A DNA stretch of 64,000 nt from Trichoderma breve (lineage: Eukaryota > Ascomycota > Sordariomycetes > Hypocreales > Hypocreaceae), in the NCBI RefSeq assembly GCF_028502605.1, contig NC_079232.1, positions 1,302,001 through 1,366,000 on the forward strand, given 5' to 3'. Both the position numbers and the translations under genes were made by a program. Below, piece by piece: positions 25,537-35,628 of this stretch. The stretch's first letter is position 1; each line of letters starts with the position of its first letter. The notes below the pieces were generated by a model that did no database searches, was not told the origin of the DNA, and worked only from the letters and a program-made list of their open reading frames with translations.

Positions 25537-25668
25537 ACTAGACTAGATAAGACTGATGAACGCACTAAACAGATGTTGTTTTGAAAAAGAAAGAAGCCCA
25601 TGCCCGCAACCTTATGCGTCAGTATGATGTGTGTTTATGCTTTCCTCTGCTCTCCTTGCTAGAAGTCC

Positions 25669-26456
25669 TTAGCAACGGCATTTCTTAACCCACTCGGCGC
25701 TACGTGCAAAGGGCAGGCCTCTGCTCACTCTCTTATAGCGGCGATGGCACCGTTCACATCGCATCGAATGAATGTAATGGTAGGTACGGAATTTGATTAT
25801 AGGGTCAGGTCGGGTGCGAGGACCACGAAAGGGTGAACGATGATCTTCATACCCATGGGCCGCATAGGGATAATGAGGCTCATACTCAAAGCCACGATGT
25901 TCAGGAGGAGGGCGACGAGCACGCGAATGCTCTTCTTGGGGAGCACGCCGAAGTTCTTCTCGATGAGCACGTAGAAGTTCATCGTGACGATTACGCTGAA
26001 ACACTCCTTGACGATAACGCCGAAATTCTTGGAGGAATGCGTCTTCATCTTCATCAAACGGGGAGTCCGCCGGGGTGAGACGGCGGGCTTGGCGAGCACG
26101 CTGGCCTTGTGTCTGGGGACGACGTTGCCGGGGGGCTTCCTCCATGTCGTCATCTTCCGACTTGACAGCGGGCGAGACGGCACGACGTTGCTGTTGCTGC
26201 TGAGGCCGCTGTCGTTGTTGTTGCCTTTGTTGCCCTTGTGGCCGCTGTTGTTGTTGTTGCTGAGTCTCTTCACGATTAGGTTGAGGAGCGCGTGGGGGCT
26301 CTGTTCCAGTCTGAGGCCGGGTAGAAGAGTCGTCATCATCATCTTCTTCTTCTTCTTCTGCATCCTCAACTGTAGGTGCGCGATGAACCAGCTCCTGTTG
26401 TCGCTGAGTCTCCTGGGGAGGAACTTGTTGTTGACTTCTGGCTTCCTGTGTAGGAG

Positions 26457-26487
<31 letters not shown>

Positions 26488-28045
26488 CTGCTGCTGTCGC
26501 GAGGACTCTTGAAGAGGACCCTGCTGTTGGCGTGAGAGCCCCTGTAGCGGATCTTGTTGCCGTGAGCGCGAGAACTCCTGAGGAGGAGGCTGGTTAGGGT
26601 CACGGTGGTAAGGACCCCGCTCGTAAGGATCTCGTTGGTGAGGATCTCGCTGGTAATAGTCCTGCGGGTAACGATCCGGCGGGTAACCATCTTGATAATA
26701 AGGATCCCGCTGGTAAGGATCCCGCTGGTACATATCACGAGCGCGATAAGGATGCTGGTAAGACGGCTGCCACGAAGGATCATGCGCTGACTGCGAAACA
26801 AATCTCGGATCAGGTCGCTGGGCATGTTGCCGAAGAAGAGCTTCGTCATGGGAGTCATAATAGCGCTCATCAAAACGACCATAGGGATATTCATAAGGAG
26901 GGGGCTGTTGATATTCAACAGCATGATCCCTCAAGCTCAATTGACCGAAGTCTTCATAACAAGCAAAAGGGGCAACAGGAAAAGGGACAGGAAAAGGGAC
27001 AGGGACAGTAGCAGGAGGCAGTGGAGGAGGAGGAGGGCCAGACGAGTAGATGAAGAGATGCCCGGGGTGGAAGGGATTCGGGATGCTTCCATGCGGCGAT
27101 CCGTTATTCTCCTGATCAGACGTTGGCTTATACACTCCGTCTTCCACTGTGCCCCAGGTTTCTGCTTCGGTGCTTCCCGGTTTGATCGTAGACAGCTTCT
27201 TATCAGCGAGGCAAAAGATCAAGAGCTTCGGATCAGTCTCTGCTTTCTCGTCTTCGGCAAGCGATATTTTGGCAGAAGCTCCGTCTATCTTAGCACTCGA
27301 AAAGGGTGCGTCTAATACCAAAGTCAGAGATGTTGGGCCTTGAGGTTGTAGACGTAGCACTACATACCTTTCCACTCATTGTTACTATGCTCCAAATAAC
27401 GAAAGGTTTGGTCCGTAGCAACATAGACAAAGTACACGGTGTCTTTGGCTTGGAAGCTGGCCATGGGGGTTCCAGGAAGAGCTTCAGCGTTTGGGAGTTG
27501 AGCAATCTTCCACCCATGTAAGCTGCCATCATCTTCAATTGCGCCGATAGTACCATCGGGATTTTGGTAGAAAACCACGATTGTAAATTCACCACAGGCG
27601 ACGGCAAGTTGGCTTTTGTCGTGGACTCGGATGTCCAAATCGTCTAGCTCCTCGTCCTCCCAGCGGCTGTCTTCTTCTTCCTCTTCGTCTTCATCATCAC
27701 CTTCATCCTCAGCTTTCGAGGTCTCTGTGAAGCATTTGAGGGTGTGTGTTTGATCTACAACAAAGATTCTCTATGTTTTTGTCGTATAGTCAGTAATTCT
27801 CTTGTGTAAGTGTGTTAGGGTTACGAGTCCTTGGGTACCTTGTAATGCAAGTTCACAAGAGGTGCAGATGTATCACTCCTAACGCCAGTTACTACTTCCA
27901 CGCGGTCGGTTAATTCAGAACCCGTCCATGTTTCCATAAACAAGGAATTCTTGACCTCATGGAATAGATGAGTTGATTTGCCGTCGGTAGAGGCAGACCC
28001 TCCGGCCGCCAACAGGAAGCGGGTAACGTCCTGAAGCCTGCCCAT
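25669..28045 (-). CDS. Lectin-like beta-propeller protein with long Gln-rich tail
   Basis: Minus-strand model 28045..27839, 27770..27368 and 27311..25669 (750 aa). Donors are GTACCC and GTATGT; acceptors ATAG and TTAG; branch sites TACTGAC and TCTGACT. Residues 1 to about 250 hold repeated blades of the type seen in fungal fucose-lectin-like propellers: FYQNPDGTIGAIEDDGSLHG, YVATDQTFRYLEHSNNEWKD, IFCLADKKLSTI. An acidic Asp/Glu loop lies inside blade 2. From about 260 the chain is disordered: a Pro-rich stretch, degenerate RDPYQ-type repeats, a pure Q13 run and many Gln-rich blocks, then a charged Arg/Glu region. It ends with a cysteine cluster (MRCERCHRR and KKCRC). There is no signal peptide, so it is probably intracellular. 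Its divergent neighbour is the ankyrin-vWA gene. Function unknown; lectin resemblance is inference, and sugar binding is untested. Confidence 0.75.
26458..26496 (-). repeat. CAG/CAA run coding for Q13
   Basis: Thirteen consecutive Gln codons (mixed CAG and CAA) within the Gln-rich tail of the lectin-like protein. Smaller Gln runs occur at about 26170-26270. Confidence 0.9.
26600..26740 (-). repeat. Degenerate 15-nt repeats coding for RDPYQ-type units
   Basis: On the plus strand the unit resembles GGATCYCGCTGGTAA, repeated with changes and irregular spacing. It codes for strings such as RDPYQRDPYYQ and RDPHQRDPYERGPY in the disordered part of the lectin-like protein. Confidence 0.75.
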
Positions 28046-28165
28046 TGCTGTAATGGTCCGGTGAGGCCGATGCTGCTTGTTTTCGGTGCCTTGATATTGG
28101 ATGAAGTTACGAAGTGACGTCCAACCCAACTCTAATAAGAAAGATCCCTGTGCAACAGGCTAGCT

Positions 28166-28177
28166 GCTTTTATAATG
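28166..28177 (-). promoter_or_regulatory. TATA-like element of the lectin-like gene
   Basis: Minus strand reads ATTATAAAAG, about 120 bases upstream of the ATG at 28045. A match by pattern only. Confidence 0.45.
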
Positions 28178-28952
28178 TGTGTACCCAAAATTTCTGCACG
28201 CAACGCAATCTCTTCCCCATTGGGCCACACCAGATGTCACCTTTGGGCTGAAATCCGTTGAGGCTCTTCGGCGGGTCCAACCTCGATGACGTCTCGTCTA
28301 TCAAATTGTTCCTCGAGCTGGGCAAAGGAAGATTTTTTTTCATCATATGATCCGTGAGCTGGCATTCCCTGGCATTGCCTGGCAAATCAACTCCCGATGC
28401 ATTGGTTCATATCCTCAAGAGCGGCATGGAAAGAAGCCACACGCTTGATGTGGGCGAGCCTGATGCGTTCTATTTGCTGTTCTTTATCCGAAGGCGTGCG
28501 ACGAGGCTTCCAATGAGGGCAGTCAAGTCCTTGGAAATGGTGGCAGTGATGCTTTCTAAATGGGCTTCACTCACCGGCAGGGTGGGGGCTGTATACGTGT
28601 CACAACATTGCATTTGCAATACGTTATGTGGCTTATGATGTTTCTTGACTTATAGGTTGCATTGCATAGACATTATGTATGTTGGTTGCAAATACACTCA
28701 CTTATCAGTGCGGCTGAATTGCGAATGCAGAACACTCACCGAGTGGGTTCTGTTTTGGTGAATGAGATGACAACCTGTTCTCGTGGCCTGCATACGTTAT
28801 GCAAGGCAACTCGACACGTCGATAATGACATATCGGAAGACGGTCGGTAACTCGGGGCTGTACACGGGCCACTCCGTATATCTACTCGGCAAGAGGTAAT
28901 TGAGGCTCTGTAGGATTCCATCGAAGACATCTCTCATCGGGTGCTAGCCGCC

Positions 28953-28960
28953 TATATAAA
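28953..28960 (+). promoter_or_regulatory. TATA box of the ankyrin-vWA gene
   Basis: TATATAAA about 160 bases before the ATG at 29118, followed by a C/A-rich leader. Spacing fits a short 5' UTR of about 130 nt. Confidence 0.5.
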
Positions 28961-29117
28961 CTGGCATATGATCAGTCATAAATACGTTCAGGGCAACCAA
29001 CACTTCGACTATCTCCTCCCCTGTAATTTATAGCATTCGTTCCCCCGGAAACCGTTCTAGAATCCAATCAAAATCACACTCAAAATTTCAATCAATCTAA
29101 CTCTCGATTGCAAAGCA

Positions 29118-31199
29118 ATGATCACTCTCCACGATGCCGCTGCCCAGGGCAGTCTTACCCCAGATACCCTTGATCATTACAAATCGGCCTCTCTCCACTT
29201 TAACATTGACGAAATCGATCGCAAGGGTCGCACAGCCCTTGCTTATGCTTCTCTAAAGGGCCATATCGACGTTGTCAAGATCTTATTAGGCGAAAATGCG
29301 AACGTCAATCATATCAACGACAAGAATCGAACTGCGCTATGGTATGCATCTTTCAGCCACTCTTCCGTCACTCAGCAGCGACGTCGCGAAGTCATCGAGT
29401 ATCTCTTGCATAAAGGTGCAGATCCCGATGTCCAAGCAATAGATGGCACCACTGCCCTCATGAAGCTCATTGAGCATCGGGATCCCGGTGCCATCAAGCT
29501 TCTGACAGACATGGGCGCATCTACTACCATAGGAGTCAAGAAAGGAACAAACCCTGTGACCATTGAAGAGTTCGCAGAGGCCACCAAAGACCCGGCGGTG
29601 ATTCAGGCCATCAAACAAGATTCATTGCCTGCCAAGAACAGGGATGAAATTGTGACTGAGATTATCAACTACTTCTTCAAGTCCATTGGTTTCATGAATC
29701 ATACCCTCAAAGGTGCAGTCAAGACAATCTTTGGCATCCAGGGTAACATGAATCAGTCCTTTGGTGTAAGTGAAACAAATCCTCAGTTTACATCTCGTAA
29801 ATATTGACTTGAGCCTTCTCTTAGTGCGTACCCGAGAACATGCGATCCAACGTCTCGAACGCCGCAGATGCCCCACCCGAAAGGACTGAGGTTCTGAGGA
29901 ACAGAATCTTCACCGACTCAAACATGACTGATTCTCTCGGCTTCGGAGATCCCCAGCCTCAGTCCCAGTCCCAGCCTCAGCCCCAGTCCCAGACCCCAGA
30001 TGCCAGAACAGTTGCTCTCCCTCCAGTTACAGATGATGTTCCGAACGACGTTACAAATGATGTTACTTCTGTTCCGCTTGTGTCGGAGATTTCAGAACAC
30101 ACCACGGCAGAAGAATTCCAGGCCAGCATGATGCAGTTTATTGGTGACACCGGACTCGATTATTTCTTTCAAGAGGGTGATGATATCCTAAAAACCATCG
30201 CGAGCAAAGCAGTGGAGCTTCAAGGAAAAGAAGACAACTTGCTCAAAAAAGGCAAGGATATCGAGGACATTACGAAGCTTGCTCTTTACCAACCGGTCTT
30301 TTATTGCGGTGAGTTTAAACATAGGCATGTTACCAATCAGACGTGCAGCTACTGATCATCACATTGCTCCACACAGACGACAGTGGTTCCATGAAACAAG
30401 GCACACGTCAGTCCGACCAGATTGACCTTGTTCGACGAGTCGCTCGAATCTCTACATTGTTGGTACCCGACGGCTTCGGAGCTGGCTTACTCTTCATCAA
30501 CGACAAACGCGATATGAACCCAAAGCTTAAAGCTGAGGAAGTCGAAGAGATCATGAAGACAACCAAGCTCGGTGGTAAGACCAGGATCGGCACCCAACTC
30601 GAACAAAAGATTCTCAAGCCCCTGATCTACGATGTCATCAAGGCGGAGAAAAAGATTGAAAGACCTATTCTCATTTCCTGCATTACGGATGGCTGTGCCA
30701 GTGGTGAAACCAGAACCAAGTTCAAGGAGGCAATTGTCAACTGCATTGAATTCCTTACCGAACACGATTACCCTACTCAAAGTACGCCGCTCACTTTAAG
30801 CACGCTTGTTGTTACGAACACAGGGCATCGAATGCTAACTGTCGATAGCTGTTCGATTCCAAATTAGTCAGATTGGCAACGATTCCTCTGCCGCGGATTT
30901 TCTCCAACAGCTAAAAGAGGATGAGGAACTCAGTGATTGGCTCTACTGCACCACACGTAAGTAGTGTTCCACAACATAGCTGCCCGATAACGAGCGCACG
31001 AAAGCTAATATAAGTACAAACCTAAAGAGCGCCTTGATGAAGGATGCAGAGAATTCAACGAGAATGAAGAGGATCTCGAGCGCTGGGTAAGTTGGATTGC
31101 AACAGATGCTTAAATACGCCATGATTGTGCTAACGAACCGCGTAGCTTCTGCAAACGCTCATGGGGCCGATTGCCAGCTTGGGAAGCTGCAGCGACTAA
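29118..31199 (+). CDS. Ankyrin-repeat protein with vWA domain
   Basis: Six exons: 29118..29765, 29825..30308, 30377..30781, 30849..30956, 31028..31086 and 31146..31199 (585 aa). All introns are GT-AG and the frame stays open to the TAA at 31197. Residues 1-135 hold three or four ankyrin repeats (DRKGRTALAYASLKGHIDVV, then DKNRTALWYAS and DGTTALMKLIEH). A linker has a PQPQSQ-type low-complexity run near 260. The vWA domain covers about 365-530 and keeps all three MIDAS parts: DDSGSM at about 378-383, a Thr in GKTRIGTQ, and Asp in CITDG. A C-terminal helix pair (RLDEGCREF, then RWLLQTLMGPIA) closes the chain. Such proteins bind metal and partners; the partner here is unknown. No transmembrane segment, so cytosolic or nuclear. 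Confidence 0.82.
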
Positions 31200-31844
31200 A
31201 TGTATAGGTAGATTTATGTGTTTACTAGGCGCTGAGGAGTTATGGGAGTAAATGGAATCAAACGAGGTGGGACTCGTTGGCAAAAGTTCAGGCGCTATGG
31301 TGGGAGTTGGGGGGATTCTTTCTTTGAGACATTCTTTGGTCATACTTTTCTTTTGTCGAAAAGCTTTCTTTCTTTTTCTCTTTCCCCTTCTTGTATTAGT
31401 CGTCTTTTTTCTTTTTATCTCAGGACTGCCTACGCTGAAATTTCCTTTACAGCTTGTTTCTTAGTTGAATAACTTAGTTTTCTTTAAGTTAATGATAATG
31501 CATTGGTAATATTGAGACACACACTTTGGTCAAGAGCTTTGTGTAGCCCAGGAGCCATCATAGTTTAGTTTTTGAAGTTTATCAATGGTCCCTTCCAATT
31601 GTGTGACTTTGTTCATTGAGAATTTTTTGTTATCTGAAACTGTCCTCGGGGTGGCTATATTCAAGGTTTGAGACGCGATAGGCTGATTTTGTTGTCGCCT
31701 ATATCATCCCCCCAACTTCCCTTCCTTGTCTTCTCTTTCATTACTATTCTTAACCAAAATCTTCGTCTTACGGTCGATTTCAACCATCGCAGCATTGAGT
31801 ACGCCAAATACCTTTTACCGTTATTATCTCGCAGACTTGGAAAG
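31200..31844. other. Intergenic region
   Basis: T-rich stretches around 31330-31470 and 31620-31740 fit a 3' UTR followed by a pyrimidine-rich promoter. No gene seen; an upstream frame extension to 31668 lacks an ATG. Confidence 0.5.
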
Positions 31845-32657
31845 ATGTCAGCCACGGATAACTCCGTATCGTCTGTCGACGACAGGTGCCCACTGACTAC
31901 ATTTTCTACTCTTGACAATCTTTTTGAGAAGTTAGAGACGACAACCAGCCAAGGTCTTATTGTCGACAACGTCAGTCGTCAAACATATGAAAGTATCTGT
32001 GCAGAAAGGGCAGAGAGACGTCGCAGGTACCGATTTTTCCTGTACCTTGGCGAAATCCAGGATCTCATCATAACGATGCCAAATCCATGTCATGATGCTG
32101 CCAGTCAACATCTCGAGCGCGTCATTGCTCGAAAAATAAACGCAATGGGGTTGAGTGGGGAGTGGCTCCACGAGGGTAGCATAACTTACCTTGAGAGATA
32201 CAATGGAGAGCTCCTTTCTTCTGGAGAAGCCAATTATGCCGGCCGACCATCTTTTCTTCGGCCCTCAATACATGATTGGCCGACGATTGTTGTCGATTTT
32301 GGTCCTTCCAATTCGATGCCACTGCTTAGAAAAAAGGCCAGTTGGTGGTTTAGAGCCTCAAGACACGATGTAAGGGTCGTCCTACTATTCGAGGTGAATA
32401 CATCCACTGGAGGCATCACCATCGAGCAGTGGAGAGCAGACCCTATTCGTGTCCAAAAGGTTCTTATCAAAAGAGTTATTGATGCATCTGGCACTATCCC
32501 AGTAACATCCTATGTGGTGTTTCGCGGCCCACTATGGCTAAATTTTCGGAACCTGTTTCTTCGCCCGCCAAGGAGAGACTCAGGCGAAATGGATGTGGTC
32601 ATAGGCAATAATGAGTTGCAGCGTCTTGCTAAGGCTACTTGGAGAGCTGCGAGATGA
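31845..32657 (+). CDS. PD-(D/E)XK nuclease-like protein, probably inactive
   Basis: A single exon of 270 aa, starting at MSATDNSVSS (the ATG at 31845, context AAAGATGTC; no upstream ATG in frame). The middle, about residues 110-230, resembles a family widespread in filamentous fungi whose core is a restriction-endonuclease-like fold: helix HLERVIARKINAMG, then RPSFLRPSIHDWPTIVVDFG, then MPLLRKKASWWFRAS and VRVVLLFEVN followed by ITIEQW. In active members the second strand carries a Glu or Asp and a Lys; here only VVDFG is seen and no matching Lys is obvious, so activity is doubtful. Function is unknown. The family assignment rests on remembered pattern, not on a search. Confidence 0.62.
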   Translation: MSATDNSVSSVDDRCPLTTFSTLDNLFEKLETTTSQGLIVDNVSRQTYESICAERAERRRRYRFFLYLGEIQDLIITMPNPCHDAASQHLERVIARKINAMGLSGEWLHEGSITYLERYNGELLSSGEANYAGRPSFLRPSIHDWPTIVVDFGPSNSMPLLRKKASWWFRASRHDVRVVLLFEVNTSTGGITIEQWRADPIRVQKVLIKRVIDASGTIPVTSYVVFRGPLWLNFRNLFLRPPRRDSGEMDVVIGNNELQRLAKATWRAAR

Positions 32658-33093
32658 ATATGGGAGGCAAAGAGGTTGATTTTTGTTCGGGCGTTGTTGT
32701 TGGGAATATAGGAGTATTTCTGTACGTCATATAAGAAAAGCTAAGCTTCTTGTATCGGGTTGATTGAAAGCAACTTGAAATAAGATATAGAAGGGGAAGT
32801 CTGTATTACTATATAAATTATCATTCATTCTATAGATGAATTAGTATAGAGGAGTTATGCTATAGAAAAAAATGCTTACAAGACACTAATAACTTATCTT
32901 ACACAAGATGTTCACATTTTCACACAGACGCTATAGTGTAGTAGATTGATATACCACTAGTAGATAGATGTACCTCTAGTAGACAGAGGTTGATTTAGTA
33001 TATAAAGGCAGATCTAGTAGATAAACTCAGCGAGGGTCGTAACATTCTATGTCGGAAAAATCATAAATCGGTTTCCTCATATGACTCCCAAGC
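32658..33093. repeat. AT-rich convergent 3' region with degenerate TAGTAGA repeats
   Basis: Very AT-rich. The motif TAGTAGAYW recurs near 32938, 32958, 32977 and 33015, with TATATA-like strings between. No coding frame. Confidence 0.55.
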
Positions 33094-34608
33094 CTACTCA
33101 ATCACAAACAGTCGACTCTAGAAACATTGTTAGCTTCATATATATCCGTTCCGGAATGATACTTACTCCAATCATGTCCGCCCTATCCCCCCATTGTCCA
33201 AACGATACACCCGCAAACTCAGTCATTCCGTCCTCAATGTCATCCTCATCCCGATCATCGTCATACAACCTCAACTCCTGCATTCTGCTTGGATCTCCCG
33301 GTGCAGGTATAAGCACAAGAAGTCGCTTTTTACCAGTTTTGAGCATCTTTTCATCCAGTCTGACAAGGTTGACGTCTTTCAAAGTGTCTACTAGTATAGC
33401 CCGTTGCTGTTTTGGCTGCCACTCAACCCAACACTTTTTCTCTTCACTCCAAGCTGGTGGCCTATGAAATTTGAACGCATAGAGCACCTGTCTCCCCGTC
33501 CATCTTGGGAAGATAGTCGTTGGCATGATGTCAAACGTCACATTATCCTGATTTGTGGCCTCTTCTGATGACCCTAGAAACACCTTGGCGAAATCACTGT
33601 GCTGGAAAAAAGAAAGATACGTGTTGTGTGGCTTGTTTTTCTTTCCAATGGCGCAAAGACGCTTGCCAAAGAAGCCTATGCCTAACCACGCGCATATGGT
33701 GCGAAAGACATCTTCGGTAATCTTTGTGCCTCTGCTTCCGCCAGTCTTTATTTTCGGCCTCATATTGCTGGAAAGTAAAAGATGGGTCAGCTCATGCGAG
33801 AAATAGCTATAGAGTTCATGCGGGGGATTTATCACAACTTACTGTATACCCACTACCATTGGATGTCCGCCGTAGGGAATCCAGACCGGTGATCCGCTCA
33901 TGCCTTGTTCTGTCGGTGCTTTGTATTCGACACATTGTTTCCCACTTGACTTGATTGAACCGGAGCTGTGTTGCAGCGGAGAACTTGAAACGTTTCCTCC
34001 ATAGCCACTGACGTTGGCAAATTTTGAGCCTTGCAAGTTGAAAGAAGAGCTGAGCCCAAGATTCAACCCCAAGCCCTGCCTATTGCTTTCTTTGGTCTTA
34101 TCCTTCGCTAGCAAGATGATGCCATAGTCATAAGAGCCCTTATCTGGGGCATTGGGCTTGGTCTCGAGAATTTCGATATATTGGGGGCAGATTTTGAATC
34201 CAGCAACCTCCTCAGGCTTCGTTTCCTCCTTTTCAGCCCCTTCTCCGGTATTTTTCGTATTCTTCTCGGACTTTGCACAGAAGACTTTCAAGCTCTGGAC
34301 CGTAACTTTCTGATTATTGATGAGGTTATGGGCGGCAGTCAAGATGACATCGTACGTGCTGCAAGGAAAGTTGACAAAGAACCCCGTGCCATATGTCCGT
34401 CCTTCTACATTATCAAAACAGTTAGCCATATAGTCAGTTACAGAAAGATAGATGCCAAAGACACACCGCCAAAGTCACATTGCAGCCTAACAATGCTGTT
34501 TTTCAGATCGAAACTGGCCTTGTCAAGACCTTTGTTCACATCGGGCTGCTGATTCTCGGTGCGGCTTCGATGGACAGCGCCAGGGGCTATGATGCGCGGA
34601 TACTCCAT
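33094..34608 (-). CDS. Trypsin-like serine protease with unknown C-terminal domain
   Basis: Minus-strand model 34608..34467, 34404..33843, 33767..33167 and 33117..33094 (442 aa). All three introns are GT-AG, with good branch sites in the last two (GCTGACC, GCTAACA). The protease domain spans about 35-240 with His73 (LTAAHNL), Asp140 (SYDYGIILL) and Ser217 (EQGMSGSPVW). The motif GMSGSP and the Glu/Lys-rich insert near 92-115 recall Glu-endopeptidase or HtrA-like members. After MVVGIHNM the remaining 200 residues form a second region I cannot assign (FRTICAWLGIGFFGKRLC; TTIFPRWTGRQVLYAFKFHR; KRLLVLIPAPGDP). No signal peptide, so intracellular. An alternative start is the ATG at 34650, 14 codons upstream in frame. 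The last coding exon is only 24 nt. Confidence 0.78.
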
Positions 34609-34704
34609 GATGGTGTCCGAGGAGAATTCAATACTGAGTCTGTAGAGCATTTTCACTTGCAAGAAGAGTATGAAAAGGAGTAATATTGAACTGTCGTACA
34701 AAGT

Positions 34705-35318
34705 TTAACCACCAGACTCATTGGATACCTTAGAGACTGCTGCCTTGGACCAATCCATGTATTGCTGCCCAACTCTTACAGCATAACTGCATGCCACGAC
34801 GTGTTGATCCATTCGCATCGCTAGAGGAGGCTGGGATGCATGACGCAAGGCTATGAAACTCTGTGTTCGCCACTCCGTTGATTGGTCTTGCCAGAGTTGG
34901 TCGAGGAGAACCTCACGAGCAGAATAAGCCTCTAGACGAATAGTGGCAACTCGTGTCTTTGTGCTGCTAGTTGGTTGATCCTATCCATCGGCAAGCGATT
35001 GACGGTGAATTAGCTTCGCCTGCATTGTAATCAAACTCCTTTCATCTCTATCCGACGGCCGCTTAGGATGATCGATCCTCCTAACCCAATTGCCGTAGCC
35101 TTACAGCCCGCTCCGGAGAGCTTGGCCCACTTCTCGAAGCCTATCTCCCCTCCTCCACCAAAAAACCTGAGAGCAACGCCAACGAAAGTAATCATCGTGT
35201 CCTTTTTGATCCCCTCGTTCATTCCTATTTCGATCGATCCTTCAACGACAGAAGTGCCTTTGCGGAAATACTTCCGCCTGTCGCTCAACTGTAGTTGAAT
35301 CGGACCCTTGCAGCCCAT
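34705..35318 (-). CDS. Small protein, possibly arrestin-like N-terminal fold
   Basis: Tentative minus-strand model 35318..35037 and 34980..34705 (185 aa). The first exon (MGCKGPIQLQLSDRRKYFRK, then VVEGSIEIGMNEGIKKDTMI) has the alternating pattern of an arrestin-type beta sandwich; this is weak inference. A Gly-rich segment follows (RFFGGGGEIGF). The second exon lacks its own good ATG but stays open for 92 codons to a TAA, and joins in phase 0 after GGA. The implied donor GTTTGA is non-standard, with AGCTAATTC as branch site and GGATAG as acceptor. It ends less than 100 bases before the trypsin-like start on the same strand, so the two might be one transcript, though I found no in-frame splice joining them. 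It may also be a decayed gene. Confidence 0.42.
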
Positions 35319-35604
35319 GTTAGTTGGGCGAAGCTAGCTCCGACTAGGATCGCCTTTTTACATGCAATCCGACTCTGTTCTGTAAGTGAGCAAATGCGCA
35401 TCTAGCCCAAATACGCAAGGCGTCGATCATTATACTGTAGAATACGAGATGTCATCTCAGCCTATTCCCCATCCGAGCAGCAAAACACGGCACAGCAGCG
35501 CAAGCATCGCTCTTTTAGCTTCTCGCGGAAATCTCATACGGCTCATACAAGCGCCCACCGCTATGTATGTAATTTCAGGGACGCTCACGTCTTTTCTTGA
35601 TCAA

Positions 35605-35628
35605 CCCCCCCCCCCCCCCCCCCCCCCC
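35605..35628 (+). repeat. C24 homopolymer
   Basis: An uninterrupted run of 24 cytosines; unusually long and also a site where assemblies often err in length. Confidence 0.9.

Larger units (their letters stand above)
28046..29117. promoter_or_regulatory. Shared divergent promoter of lectin-like and ankyrin-vWA genes
   Basis: About 1.07 kb between two outward-facing starts, each with its own TATA-like element. Short frames inside (for example 28354-28638) have no protein character. Confidence 0.5.

Noticed and set aside
25797..26924. 375-codon minus-strand frame and Leu-rich plus-strand frames over the Gln-rich exon
   Set aside because: Shadows of the CAG/CAA-rich coding exon in other frames; Leu and Ser/Asn runs are translations of the same repeats.
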